DNA of 36,099 bases from Anaerolineales bacterium (GCA_016789345.1 JAEURG010000283.1:1-36099), one strand, 5' to 3'. Shown: positions 24,901 to 31,967, counted from the stretch's first letter. Notes: generated by a model not told the origin, from the letters alone. Numbers and translations are program-made.

Positions 24901-24961
24901 AAAACGGTAAAAGAGGTGCTAAAAATTTCGCTGTCACTTCCGCTAATTGAGCAATGTCCAT
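21920..24961 (-). CDS. NACHT NTPase fused to a C-terminal FGE/SUMF1-type C-type-lectin domain
   Basis: This is a 1013-aa STAND-class NTPase. The N-terminal 1-100 is helical. Residues 105-143 form an Asn-rich beta segment (IVIGGDVKNANILNNSNNN) like those that precede NACHT domains in bacterial conflict proteins. The NACHT domain has Walker A GDAGAGKST at 241-249 and Walker B LLLVLDGLDE at 341-350, with sensor IITSRSRSYV. A helical middle region follows. From about 750 to the end is an FGE-sulfatase domain (FLMGSKKEDKL, LPSEAEWEHAARYG, LLDLSGNVWEWC, RVLRGGAFN, IGFRVVVSRL). The last 44 residues resemble the variable region of DGR targets. Related NACHT proteins in bacteria are phage-defence or programmed-death switches, and that is the likely role here. 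The start has GAGG seven bases upstream. Confidence 0.93.
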   Translation of the reverse strand: MDIAQLAEVTAKFLAPLLPFLIQGAQDMARAAFERAGEKLTDEMWDKGKKLWEKINPKIDTEQDAIKRAEQKPEDKRVINNLQTSLELQLEDVFEQDASFAQTIQEIHNSIVIGGDVKNANILNNSNNNQIADKITNIHYHNASQSDVENEKINKAFWGYLEKIRRQCNALPLAALGGDDKDEEITLDKIYIDLDTTAYKEKLEEASEQDKKFGVTGLVSTLEIVNVLEVAIENKQLVLLGDAGAGKSTFVKKLIALQAAVLLGETKEALTGFDAGLIPVLIVLRDLSPKLANLNLGNVSAENQKQMLADLILEKIQEDLKINKASDSLPVLEEAFEKGKLLLVLDGLDEVPQDMRKLIRQTVGALIQLNRIERIIITSRSRSYVGEAVFPNFQSFTIAPFDREKIEQFSFAWYNERHRLGHITEEQARERARDLSNKSSTRDLIEMSSNPMMLTSIAIIHQKDIGLPDQRVKLYQLVVDVLIKRWQKYKAGEDNFAPSEALTVFLKKDDILLSTLQMLAYEAHRANFQATEKDQKTETDLPRGYILTLLEQSKFLGSTELASEFLDYVDQRSGILVGKGGELEHPTSYSFPHRTIQEYLAGCYLVSSGRNRGREFFKHAAEGDFWSLAALMGAEEIYHNSKNTRDALLDLMYELCSDDSLKNEQSQRALLWSGQIASLFDKKDIEDDTKPNGGKNYLQKLIALTVQLIENDHLSPRERAEAGNVLAKLGDPRIGVTKDFLFCEIFAGKFLMGSKKEDKLSSENEYPQFEYKIQSNYFISRYLVTNAQFEAFVNAEDGYTNVKWWTEEGLRWRNNRTEHDRYGGIFALSNHPVVGIRWYEAVAFCNWATEQTRKAEGRIQLWRDGKIETIQLDEKFEIRLPSEAEWEHAARYGKDFLYPWNSNEITPNHANYSDTNLNSTSAVGIFPLGKNDFGLLDLSGNVWEWCTTIWQKNYNQFLNRENNKSDEDGLRVLRGGAFNRSAKSARCAFRNKVAPDIRFNDIGFRVVVSRLVG
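21938..22054 (-). other. Possible DGR variable region at the 3' end of the NACHT-FGE gene
   Basis: The codons after RVLRGG read TTC, CGC, AGT, AGC, TGT, TTC, GTT, GCC, ATC, TTT and GAC at positions where FGE-type DGR targets usually have Asn (AAC/AAT) in the template. All end in C or T, as expected if adenines of AAY codons had been changed. No reverse transcriptase, accessory avd gene or template copy is present in this window, so this is a hypothesis. Confidence 0.4.
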
Positions 24962-25025
24962 AAGTTACCTCTATTTGGGATGCGTCGCACTTCATTATCT
25001 AAAATAAATTTTACCCCACAACCTC

Positions 25026-25080
25026 ACTGATTACTGACCACCCACTTTCCACTCACTACTTTCTATTTTCCACTTAACTT
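25026..25080. repeat. Period-7 array downstream of the M20 peptidase
   Basis: Units ACTGATT / ACTGACC / ACCCACT / TTCCACT / CACTACT / TTCTATT / TTCCACT keep a 7-base period and abut REP-like copy 4. No gene lies in this 180-base gap. Confidence 0.8.
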
Positions 25081-25130
25081 GTGGTCTCGGTACGCCGCCA
25101 AATACAAGAACGCGGCTACTCGACCATCGA
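25081..25130. repeat. REP-like hairpin, copy 4
   Basis: Orientation as copy 2, beginning GTGGTCTCGGTACG and ending CTACTCGACCAT, with inner stem GCCGC / GCGGC. It is slightly diverged in the outer arm. It lies at the 3' end of the M20 peptidase gene. Confidence 0.8.
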
Positions 25131-25142
25131 GTTCACCATTTC

Positions 25143-26222
25143 CTATTCCCCATTCACTGCTCTTTCCACAAACCTCACCAAGCTCGCCATCCCATTTTCA
25201 ATCGGCTCAATATCAATAAACTCATTAACCGTATGCGCTCCCCCACCCGTCGTGATTCCTAAAACAACAGCAGGAATATTTTGACTCAACGGAATATTCG
25301 CATCGGTTGAACCTGATGTCAGTGTTACTCTCACATCTTGTTCTTCTACACAACGCACCCCTAATTTTATAAATTCATGTTCCGATGAAATTTCGCCAGC
25401 GGGTCTTTCGCCAATCACTTCCGCCATAATTTTTACATCAGCGCGGTCTGCATGAATCAAAATTTCTTCCACTTGATTAACTAATTTCGATAACATCTTT
25501 GGGTCTTCCGAACGCAAGTCCAATTCACATTTTGCTTCCGACGCTAAAACATTCACGCCCGTTCCACCTTGAATCACACCCACGTTCATTGTTGTACGCG
25601 GTTCTTTTGGCAAACGCAATGCAGTTAATTTTGTAATCACATGCGCCAACTCATGCACAGCCGATGGTGAACCATAATCAGACCATGAATGTCCGCCCGC
25701 TGTTTTTGCTGTAATCCGATAACGCTTCACGCCAATCGCACGATGATACACATGCCCAAGCGCCATGCCTTCTATAACCAAATAACCAATCACATCTTTT
25801 CCAAATCTTTTCACCACTTCGCGCATACCGCGCAGATCTCCAAGCCCTTCCTCACCCACATCTGCTACAAACCAAACATCATGACTCAATTTATTTTTTA
25901 ATGACCAGATGATTCCGAACAACGCGGCGACTCCCAGTGAATTATCTCCAATACCCGGGGCGATAACTTTCCCCGCTTCTTCCCTGACTTGTAGTTGGGT
26001 GCTGAATGGAAACACAGTATCCAAGTGAGCAGTGACGATTAACGGTTTGACATTTTTCTTTTTCCCCGCCATTCGTGCATATACATTCCCAATCGAATCA
26101 ATCGAAACATCTTTCAATTCTTCTTTTTCAAATAAATCACGCACAAACTCCCCACGCCTTTTTTCTTCAAACGTTGGCGCAGGGATTTGTTGAATTTGAA
26201 TCGCAAGGTCTAGGATGTTCAT
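25143..26222 (-). CDS. M20-family metallopeptidase (PepT-like)
   Basis: This is a zinc aminopeptidase or amidase of the M20 family. The metal and catalytic residues are recognisable: TAHLDTVFPF (His and the Asp two residues on), GIGDNSLGVAALF (bridging Asp), and ADVGEEGLGDLRGM (catalytic Glu and metal Glu). The dimerisation domain has KTAGGHSWSDYGSPSAVH, and the final His is in TTGGGAHTVNEF. The frame is open back to 26270, but those 16 residues (MAISNSRITNYGTLF) are the translation of a heptad array, so I start at the ATG at 26220-26222 (359 aa). It follows the PfkB kinase gene on the same strand with the array between them. Substrate unknown; a tripeptidase is plausible. Confidence 0.9.
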   Translation of the reverse strand: MNILDLAIQIQQIPAPTFEEKRRGEFVRDLFEKEELKDVSIDSIGNVYARMAGKKKNVKPLIVTAHLDTVFPFSTQLQVREEAGKVIAPGIGDNSLGVAALFGIIWSLKNKLSHDVWFVADVGEEGLGDLRGMREVVKRFGKDVIGYLVIEGMALGHVYHRAIGVKRYRITAKTAGGHSWSDYGSPSAVHELAHVITKLTALRLPKEPRTTMNVGVIQGGTGVNVLASEAKCELDLRSEDPKMLSKLVNQVEEILIHADRADVKIMAEVIGERPAGEISSEHEFIKLGVRCVEEQDVRVTLTSGSTDANIPLSQNIPAVVLGITTGGGAHTVNEFIDIEPIENGMASLVRFVERAVNGE

Positions 26223-26237
26223 AAGGAATAGTGTACC

Positions 26238-26307
26238 GTAATTCGTAATACGTGAATTGCTAATCGCCAATCGCTAATTGCTAATCGCTAACAGCCAACC
26301 GCTAAAT
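26238..26307. repeat. Period-7 array between pfkB-type gene and M20 peptidase
   Basis: Ten units in phase: GTAATTC, GTAATAC, GTGAATT, then GCTAATC, GCCAATC, GCTAATT, GCTAATC, GCTAACA, GCCAACC, GCTAAAT. It spans the stop codon of the upstream kinase gene and reaches to within 16 bases of the peptidase start. This is the clearest array in the window. Confidence 0.92.
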
Positions 26308-27306
26308 CTCTCTCGCCATTTCTTTCAACGCATGTAAACGTGCTTCTGCAAGCCCGGGCATTACATCTAATGGATAAAACGGTCCGCTACCTTCTATCTT
26401 AAGTGATGCAGATACATTTCCATATAGCACTGCTTGAAGTGGGTCATTTGTTTTTTGAAAGCCTGCTAAAAATCCGCCACAAAATGCATCACCTGCGCCA
26501 GTTGGGTCAGCCACACGAGATGGATAAGCAGGAATCTCATATCGTTTTTTATTCAACGAATCATACAATATTTGACCTTGTGACCCGCGTTTAATAATCA
26601 CAAACTTCACGCCATAGTCACTGATATGTTTTGCCATGTCCCACAAGTCATTGGTCTCGCCCCAAAACAAGGCGCGCATTTCTTCTTCAGATGGATGAAA
26701 GGCAGTGACCCCTTGTAACACGAGTCTTAACTCACGCCAAAAGCGAGGAGTCATGTATGCGGGAGCAGGGTCAAGTGTCACCGTTTGTGATGAGGCGTTT
26801 TTGAAAAGATTCACCATCTGACTCTGACTCGCAAAGTCAAATGGACAGAGATGCACATGGGTCACATCATGAAAATCTTTTGGCACGCTCAATGCCGAAG
26901 GCGAGGATGAATCCATTGTACGCAAATCTTTAATCGTTTCATCAGGTGGTTGATAACCAAGCAAAGTTTTTGGAAAGGTTAACTCGCGGCGCGCAAAGTG
27001 AGACACGGCACTGGTTTGACTGCGTTCGTGCGTGTCGGTGTATGCAATGAAACTTCGCAAATCAAAATTTTCTTGCACTGTTTCAACACCACGAATATCA
27101 AAGCCACGTTTTTGAAATTCACTTAACCATTCTTTAGGATATTCGTTTGTGATGCGCGAAATTAATCCGATGTTTGCATCCCAAACCGCCAGCCCACCTG
27201 CTGTATAAATTAAATTTCCGCCGGGCGAATCCAATAATGGACTTCCTTGTGGCGGTAATAAATATTCGCGCATGAGTTTGCCTGCAATGATGAAATTCGG
27301 TTTCAT
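26302..27306 (-). CDS. PfkB-family carbohydrate kinase
   Basis: This is a ribokinase-fold sugar or nucleoside kinase of 334 aa. The C-terminal signature PSRVADPTGAGDAFCGGFLAGF carries the anion hole and the catalytic Asp (GAGD). An N-terminal Gly-Gly signature is visible at SPGGNLIYTAGGLAVW, followed by a LISRIT strand. FIIAGKLMREYLLPP at the N-terminus fits the first strand. The substrate cannot be named; a gap of unusual residues (PPDETIKDLRTMDSSSPSALSVPKDF) may form part of the lid or an insert. It is transcribed ahead of the M20 peptidase. REP-like copy 5 lies upstream. Confidence 0.9.
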   Translation of the reverse strand: MKPNFIIAGKLMREYLLPPQGSPLLDSPGGNLIYTAGGLAVWDANIGLISRITNEYPKEWLSEFQKRGFDIRGVETVQENFDLRSFIAYTDTHERSQTSAVSHFARRELTFPKTLLGYQPPDETIKDLRTMDSSSPSALSVPKDFHDVTHVHLCPFDFASQSQMVNLFKNASSQTVTLDPAPAYMTPRFWRELRLVLQGVTAFHPSEEEMRALFWGETNDLWDMAKHISDYGVKFVIIKRGSQGQILYDSLNKKRYEIPAYPSRVADPTGAGDAFCGGFLAGFQKTNDPLQAVLYGNVSASLKIEGSGPFYPLDVMPGLAEARLHALKEMAREI

Positions 27307-27322
27307 TTCAATTTACGATTAT

Positions 27323-27370
27323 GGTGGTCGAGTAGCCGCGCTCTTGTTCTTTGCGGCGTATCGAGACCAC
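27323..27370. repeat. REP-like hairpin, copy 5
   Basis: GGTGGTCGAGTAG and CGTATCGAGACCAC with inner stem CCGC / GCGG. It fills the gap between the Tag-type gene and the PfkB gene. Its inner part resembles copy 4. Confidence 0.85.
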
Positions 27371-27380
27371 GCATGATGAA

Positions 27381-27929
27381 TTACTTTTTCATCCATGCTG
27401 GTTTTTTCGCGGCGACTTTCTTATAAATCGGGCAACTCTTGACATGCGCGCCGGGTAAATATCCCGTGGACATGAGAAATTCATTGACAATTTCGCTACC
27501 TGTGAAGAAAAATGTTTTTTTGAAAAGTTTTGTCCACCCATCTTTTGTAAGAGGGTGATGAAAGTCTAGCCACTTCTTAAATGAGCCGTATTCTTTTTGC
27601 AGTTCAAGTATTTTTTGAGCATTGACAATCGCCGCTTTAATTTTCAATTTACTGCGAATAATGCCTTCATCATTTAATAATCGCTCAATATCTTTTTCTT
27701 TATATTTAGCAACTTTTTGAATGTTGAAATTATGAAAGGCTTTGCGGAAGTTTTTGGCGCGTTTGAGAATCAAAATCCAAGATAAGCCTGCTTGATTTAT
27801 CTCAAGCACAAGCCGTTCAAATAATTCATCATCGTTTTTGATTGGAAAGCCATATTGTGTATCATGATATGGCTTGTTAAATTCATCTTCGGGGTGAGTG
27901 TTACAGTAGTCACAATAAGTTTGGGGCAT
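27381..27929 (-). CDS. DNA-3-methyladenine glycosylase I (Tag family)
   Basis: This enzyme excises 3-methyladenine from alkylated DNA. The 182-aa protein follows the Tag pattern. The N-terminal zinc Cys is in CDYCNTHPEDEF, then YHDTQYGFPIKNDDELFERLVLEINQAGLSWILILKRAKNFRKAF with the base-pocket residues, and GIIRSKLKIKAAIVNAQ. The C-terminal TGYLPGAHVKSCPIY supplies His and Cys to the zinc site. The GFQAGLSW variant (INQAGLSW) and the LPGAH ending put it in a divergent Tag subgroup, so I give no gene symbol. It is followed by REP-like copy 5 and preceded by a GNAT gene on the same strand. Confidence 0.88.
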   Translation of the reverse strand: MPQTYCDYCNTHPEDEFNKPYHDTQYGFPIKNDDELFERLVLEINQAGLSWILILKRAKNFRKAFHNFNIQKVAKYKEKDIERLLNDEGIIRSKLKIKAAIVNAQKILELQKEYGSFKKWLDFHHPLTKDGWTKLFKKTFFFTGSEIVNEFLMSTGYLPGAHVKSCPIYKKVAAKKPAWMKK

Positions 27930-27983
27930 TATTCCTCTTTTTTGTTTGTAGGGGGCGACCCTTCAAGTTTAATCGAATTAATT

Positions 27984-28463
27984 TTATCGTTCAGGCAGAG
28001 ACGCCTCTACAATAATTTCCATAATTGGCAAAACCCTGTCTTCGCCAAACAAGTCAGAATGATATTCATCAATTTTCTTCGCCCCCATTTTCTCATAAAA
28101 AGGTTGAGCATTTGGGTCTGCATAGATTTTCAAAGTAGTAATGTTAAGGAGTTTACATCTTTCAAGTACATGATTAAGTAATTGTTTGCCAATTCCTTTG
28201 CCGATGTATTCAGGCAAAACCCAAAGGTGACCTAATTCATAGCCTTCTTCGCTTTGGCTCAACGCATAAAATGCAATTGGTTTTTCTGCATCTAACATCA
28301 TCCAAACTTCATTCGCGGAAATATACCCCTCAGAGATTGTTAACTGTGGAAGCCATTCTTGAATCCATACTTCGGGATAATTCCAATGTCGTTTGGCGGA
28401 GATGGCAATTTGGGTTAATGAATCAGCATCATTTGGTGTGGCGCGGCTAATTTTTGTATTCAT
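27984..28463 (-). CDS. GNAT-family N-acetyltransferase
   Basis: This is an acetyl-CoA-dependent acetyltransferase of about 159 aa. The GNAT fold shows an N-terminal TKISRATPNDADSLTQIA, a central strand GYELGHLWVLPEYIG, and the acetyl-CoA pyrophosphate loop PEYIGKGIGKQLLNHVL (Q/R-X-X-G-X-G/A type). The C-terminal part is IYADPNAQPFYEKMGAKKI. The substrate is unknown. The open frame continues to a TTG at 28475, but I start at the ATG at 28461-28463. Upstream is a heptad array rather than a Shine-Dalgarno. The gene follows the M24 peptidase gene. Confidence 0.88.
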   Translation of the reverse strand: MNTKISRATPNDADSLTQIAISAKRHWNYPEVWIQEWLPQLTISEGYISANEVWMMLDAEKPIAFYALSQSEEGYELGHLWVLPEYIGKGIGKQLLNHVLERCKLLNITTLKIYADPNAQPFYEKMGAKKIDEYHSDLFGEDRVLPIMEIIVEASLPER

Positions 28464-28490
28464 TCTAAATCTCAAATTACTAATTACCCA
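28464..28490. repeat. Period-7 array between M24 peptidase and GNAT genes
   Basis: Units TCTAAAT / CTCAAAT / TACTAAT / TACCCAA are in 7-base phase, abut the GNAT start and include the stop codon of the M24 peptidase gene. Confidence 0.7.
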
Positions 28491-29590
28491 ATTACTTTTA
28501 ATTCTCTCGTCATATCAGATAAACTCTCCGCGCCATCATCTGTAATCACCAAATTATCTTCAATGCGTACACCATTTTTTCCAGCCAAATAAATACCGGG
28601 TTCAACAGTAAACGTCATTCCTTTTTCAAGCAACTTCATATTATCACCACGCATATATGGCGCTTCGTGACTTTCCATGCCAATGCCATGACCAGTTCTA
28701 TGTGTAAAATATTTTCCGTAGCCACCTTGTTCAATCACATCACGCGCGGCTTTATCAACATCTGCACATGGCGCATTTGGTTTCGCCGCATTTCTACCTG
28801 CTTCATTCGCTCGCTTCACCAATTCATAAATCTTTTTACATTCATCATCCACCTCACCCACTGCAAATGTGCGCGTCAAATCCGAAATATAACCTTCATA
28901 AGATGCACCCCAATCCACCACTAACAAATCACCTGCTTGAATTTTTCTATCACTTGGTGAAGCATGTGGGTTTGCTGAGTTTGGTCCCGCACACACAATT
29001 GGTGAAAAAGGCATTTCAGATTCAGAGCCATGTTTCAATAATTGGATAACTAATTCACCTGCGATCTCTCTTTCTGTCATTCCGATTTTGATTTGAGGAA
29101 TCACCGCTTCTAACGCTGACTGGGCAATGGTTACTGCTTTTTGCATTTTCTTAACTTCATCTTGGTCTTTTCTTAATCGTAACTCTGCTAACGCATCAGT
29201 TGCATCAGGGAAATCTGCTTCGGGCGCACCTGCTTTGACGTGACGAAATTCCATAAGTCTTAATTGACGTGGTTCCACACCAATTTTTTTTCCATCTAAA
29301 CTTAAAGATTGAGCCGCTTGACGAAAAACATCATCCCACGAGTCTGGGTTTTCGCCATAAGCAAAATGTTTAATTTTGTAAGGAAATAAATCCACTTTGG
29401 GTAATTCAAGTTCAGGCAAAACCAAAACGGGTTCTTGATTTGGAGTCACAAATAACACAACCGGTCTTTCCATCAGGTGAAAATCAATGCCGGTCAGATA
29501 TTTCAAGGTAGCACCCGGGTTGAGGATGACAGCATCAAGTTTCCCCTTAGTCAATGAAGCGGTGAGTTTGTCGAGTCGTTGTTGAGTCAC
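28484..29590 (-). CDS. M24-family Xaa-Pro aminopeptidase
   Basis: This is a metallo-aminopeptidase that removes an N-terminal residue before proline. The 368-aa protein has the creatinase-like N-terminal domain (LDAVILNPGATLKYLTGIDFH) and the pita-bread domain. Its metal ligands are the two Asp of VVDWGASYEGYISDLTRTF, the His of TGHGIGMESHEAPY, and the Glu residues of TVEPGIYL and VRIEDNLVI. The start is a GTG (29588-29590), supported by TAGGAG six bases upstream. It is upstream of the GNAT gene on the same strand. Confidence 0.94.
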   Translation of the reverse strand: MTQQRLDKLTASLTKGKLDAVILNPGATLKYLTGIDFHLMERPVVLFVTPNQEPVLVLPELELPKVDLFPYKIKHFAYGENPDSWDDVFRQAAQSLSLDGKKIGVEPRQLRLMEFRHVKAGAPEADFPDATDALAELRLRKDQDEVKKMQKAVTIAQSALEAVIPQIKIGMTEREIAGELVIQLLKHGSESEMPFSPIVCAGPNSANPHASPSDRKIQAGDLLVVDWGASYEGYISDLTRTFAVGEVDDECKKIYELVKRANEAGRNAAKPNAPCADVDKAARDVIEQGGYGKYFTHRTGHGIGMESHEAPYMRGDNMKLLEKGMTFTVEPGIYLAGKNGVRIEDNLVITDDGAESLSDMTRELKVIG

Positions 29591-29646
29591 AAGAGTCTCC
29601 TATTAAATTTTTTGTCTATATACTATATCAATTGAGAGGGTAAAAG

Positions 29647-30468
29647 TTACTTAACTTTATGTTTTCGTTTTGCGAACAGATATGAAATCCAATCCACAAG
29701 TGTTGGGAAAAGTGTAACGAATGTGACGGCAATATTTGCCCACCAAGGAATAATTAATTTACGGCGGGGATGTTTGGCAAGCTGAATAACTTTGCTAGCA
29801 ACATATTCAGAACTCATGCGCACATTTATTTTATTGCGAATAGAACCATAGGCTTCGTTTGAACCAATGTGTTGACCAAACTCCGTTTTTGCAAAGCCCG
29901 GATAAATGCCACTGACTTTGATTCCTAACGGAGCAACTTCACGACGAATTGAATCAGTGAATGCACGCAAACCAAATTTACTTGCAGAGTAACTTGAAAT
30001 TAACGGCGCGGATATATAACCTGCGACAGAAATCATATTAATGATATGACCTTCACGACGTTTTAACATGTGCGGCAAAACCGCGCGCGTGACTCGCATA
30101 GTGCCAATTAAATTGACATTGATTAATGTTTCAATATCTCTATCCATTGAATATTCTTCATACCAACCCACACGACCGATACCTGCATTGTTAAAAAGAA
30201 TATCTATTTGACCATATAAATCTATAGCAGAGTTGACCATGTTTTCAACATCATCGGCATTGACAATATCCATTGGAATTGCAATTGCTTCACCGCCTGC
30301 ATCTTGGATGCGTGAAGCCATTGCTTGCAAACGATCTAGCCTGCGAGCGGAAAGGACAACTTTACAGCCTTCATCAGCAAATAGCCAAGCGGCATCTTCG
30401 CCAAATCCAGAAGATGCGCCTGTGATGAGAACTACTTTATTTTCAAGAGGGATGGGAGAAAAGTTCAT
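29647..30468 (-). CDS. Short-chain dehydrogenase/reductase (SDR)
   Basis: This is an NAD(P)-dependent classical SDR of about 273 aa. The cofactor motif is LITGASSGFGEDAAW (TGxxxGxG). The strand end is LFNNAGIGR (NNAG). The catalytic Ser lies in MISVAGYISAPLISSYSASKFG, which also carries the YxxxK Tyr and Lys. The C-terminal segment ends with a hydrophobic stretch (WANIAVTFVTLFPTLVDWISYLF) and a basic KRKHKVK tail, so it may attach to the membrane. I use the ATG at 30466-30468, because the 12 residues before it in frame (MSCFAFFFYNYH) do not look like SDR sequence. It is divergent from the response regulator gene. Confidence 0.9.
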   Translation of the reverse strand: MNFSPIPLENKVVLITGASSGFGEDAAWLFADEGCKVVLSARRLDRLQAMASRIQDAGGEAIAIPMDIVNADDVENMVNSAIDLYGQIDILFNNAGIGRVGWYEEYSMDRDIETLINVNLIGTMRVTRAVLPHMLKRREGHIINMISVAGYISAPLISSYSASKFGLRAFTDSIRREVAPLGIKVSGIYPGFAKTEFGQHIGSNEAYGSIRNKINVRMSSEYVASKVIQLAKHPRRKLIIPWWANIAVTFVTLFPTLVDWISYLFAKRKHKVK

Positions 30469-30633
30469 GTGGTAATTGTAAAAGAAAAATGCAAAACAGG
30501 ACATGACAGTTGTTTAACATTTTGAAATATTAATTTTTTATCATTTTCAAAAATAAGATTCATTACAATTTTTTGGTCGGAATTTGAAAAAAAAAAATGG
30601 GGTAGAATATTTTTGACCACGAAGGGAGCAGAC

Positions 30634-31284
30634 ATGCTGAATGCCAGCAAAAAGATTAATGTGCTTGTGGTTGATAACCAGCCAACAACCCTATCAGGGA
30701 TGCGGGTTTTGTTTTCAAAAACGAATGACATTAATCTCATCGGTGAATTGAGTAGTGGATATGACTTGTATCATTCAAGATTAACCTTCAAGGCAAGTAT
30801 TATTTTGCTAGATATTGCTGTAAGCGGCTCAGACCCTGCTGATTTAATTCATTGGATTCATGATAACCGACCCAACGCTTGTGTTTTGATATTTACTCAT
30901 CTCAACGATATGAAATCATTAACGAAAATGATGGATGTGGGTGCGTGTGGGTATTTAAGCAAAGAAGAACCTGAATCTAATTTGGTAAATGCCATTAGAA
31001 AAGTAGCCAATGGGGAAATTGTATTTAGCCAACAGCAACATAAACAAATAAAAGATTGGAAAGAAAAAGTTTTTAACAAAATTGCGCAACTTACTCACCA
31101 AGAACTTGAAACATTAAAACTGCTTGCCAAAGGTTGGACGAATCAACAAATTGCTCTCGCTTTAGATATTTCCACAAACACAGCCGCATTTCATGTTACA
31201 AATGTGATGAAAAAATTAGGTGTAAGTTCTCGCATGGAAGCGGCAGTTTGGGCAATTACAAATATGTCTGACAACCTAGAATAA
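30634..31284 (+). CDS. Orphan LuxR/FixJ-type response regulator
   Basis: The 216-aa protein has an N-terminal receiver domain with phosphoacceptor D60 (IILLDIAV), Thr in LIFTHL and Lys in YLSKEE. The usual acidic pair is VDN rather than DD. The C-terminal LuxR helix-turn-helix is LTHQELETLKLLAKGWTNQQIALALDISTNTAAFHVTNVMKKLGV. GGGAG sits seven bases upstream of the ATG at 30634-30636, so an in-frame upstream TTG at 30613 is not needed. No histidine kinase is next to it. Downstream is a block of three exported proteins, which it could regulate; this is inference. An A-tract of 11 bases lies upstream. Confidence 0.9.
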   Translation: MLNASKKINVLVVDNQPTTLSGMRVLFSKTNDINLIGELSSGYDLYHSRLTFKASIILLDIAVSGSDPADLIHWIHDNRPNACVLIFTHLNDMKSLTKMMDVGACGYLSKEEPESNLVNAIRKVANGEIVFSQQQHKQIKDWKEKVFNKIAQLTHQELETLKLLAKGWTNQQIALALDISTNTAAFHVTNVMKKLGVSSRMEAAVWAITNMSDNLE

Positions 31285-31307
31285 TTAATAGGTTTAAACC
31301 TATTAAT
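31284..31307. promoter_or_regulatory. Perfect 24-bp palindrome downstream of the response regulator
   Basis: The half site is ATTAATAGGTTT and the second half is its exact reverse complement. It starts at the last base of the response regulator's stop codon, about 80 bases upstream of the DUF2690-like gene. It could be a weak terminator (no T run) or an operator for the exported-protein genes. Confidence 0.5.
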
Positions 31308-31385
31308 ATTAACAGTAGTAATTTGGGTGGAAATCTCCTAGAATTCTCTTTGTAAGAAAATCTATTTTTATAAGGAGAAAATGTT

Positions 31386-31934
31386 ATGAAAAACAAATTT
31401 TTTATCCTAATAGTTACCATCTTATTCTTAGTTGGGGCATTAATACCTCAAAGTTCTGTTTCAGCGGCATCTTGTTATGCCTCAACCTGTTATCAGAAAA
31501 ACCCAGCAACATATACAAATTCAAGTGGTTTTATTTGCTCACACAGTACGTTTACCTTTACAGTTGCTGGTTCTTATCAACAAGCTGGGACAAATGGAAC
31601 TGTATTAGTAGAATTAAGGTATAGTAATCCAAGTGACCCAGATAATGGCGGGGGATGTCAGGCAAATTGGTCAAGAGCAACTGTAACAGCCTCAAATTCA
31701 TCCACTATTCAGCTATTTGCAAAAGCTTATAAAACAAGTACTCCATCGAATAAACATAGCAGATACATTTGGGCATCTCCAAAATTAAATAATGGGGCAT
31801 CAGTCTATAGTTTTATGATAGATGGTTCAGTAACTGTAACTGCTGTGGCTGGTATTTCGGCTTCTGTTTGCTCTGGTAATAATAATACTGGCGAACCCTG
31901 TACATATAATCCATCAGCATCTTACAGCGGCTAA
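31386..31934 (+). CDS. Secreted DUF2690-like protein
   Basis: The 182-aa protein has a classical Sec signal peptide (MKNKFFILIVTILFLVGALIPQSSVSA, cleavage near VSA-AS). The mature part begins SCYASTCYQKNPATYTN and contains FICSHS, then VLVELRYSNPSDPDNGGGCQANWSRATV. The Cys pattern and VELRYS...C.A.W.R match the DUF2690 family, best known to me from secreted actinobacterial proteins. The remaining Thr/Ser-rich C-terminal region has two further Cys. AAGGAG lies nine bases upstream of the ATG. It is followed by a TM-anchored protein with a 33-base gap, so the two are probably co-transcribed. The function of the family is unknown. Confidence 0.7.
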   Translation: MKNKFFILIVTILFLVGALIPQSSVSAASCYASTCYQKNPATYTNSSGFICSHSTFTFTVAGSYQQAGTNGTVLVELRYSNPSDPDNGGGCQANWSRATVTASNSSTIQLFAKAYKTSTPSNKHSRYIWASPKLNNGASVYSFMIDGSVTVTAVAGISASVCSGNNNTGEPCTYNPSASYSG

Positions 31935-31967
31935 AATCATTGGCAATAAAAAATAAAGGAGTTTGAA

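Noticed and set aside
26223..26270. N-terminal extension of the M20 peptidase frame
   Set aside because: It is the translation of a heptad array; the family start fits MNILDLA at 26222.
30584..30608. Promoter TTGAAA ... TAGAAT before the response regulator
   Set aside because: The spacer is only 13 bases, too short for a sigma-70-type promoter; only the A-tract is clear.
3373..31363. TGTAAGAAAATCT shared upstream of the orphan membrane gene and the DUF2690-like gene
   Set aside because: A 13-base AT-rich match between two places in 36 kb is expected several times by chance, and the orientation relative to the genes differs.
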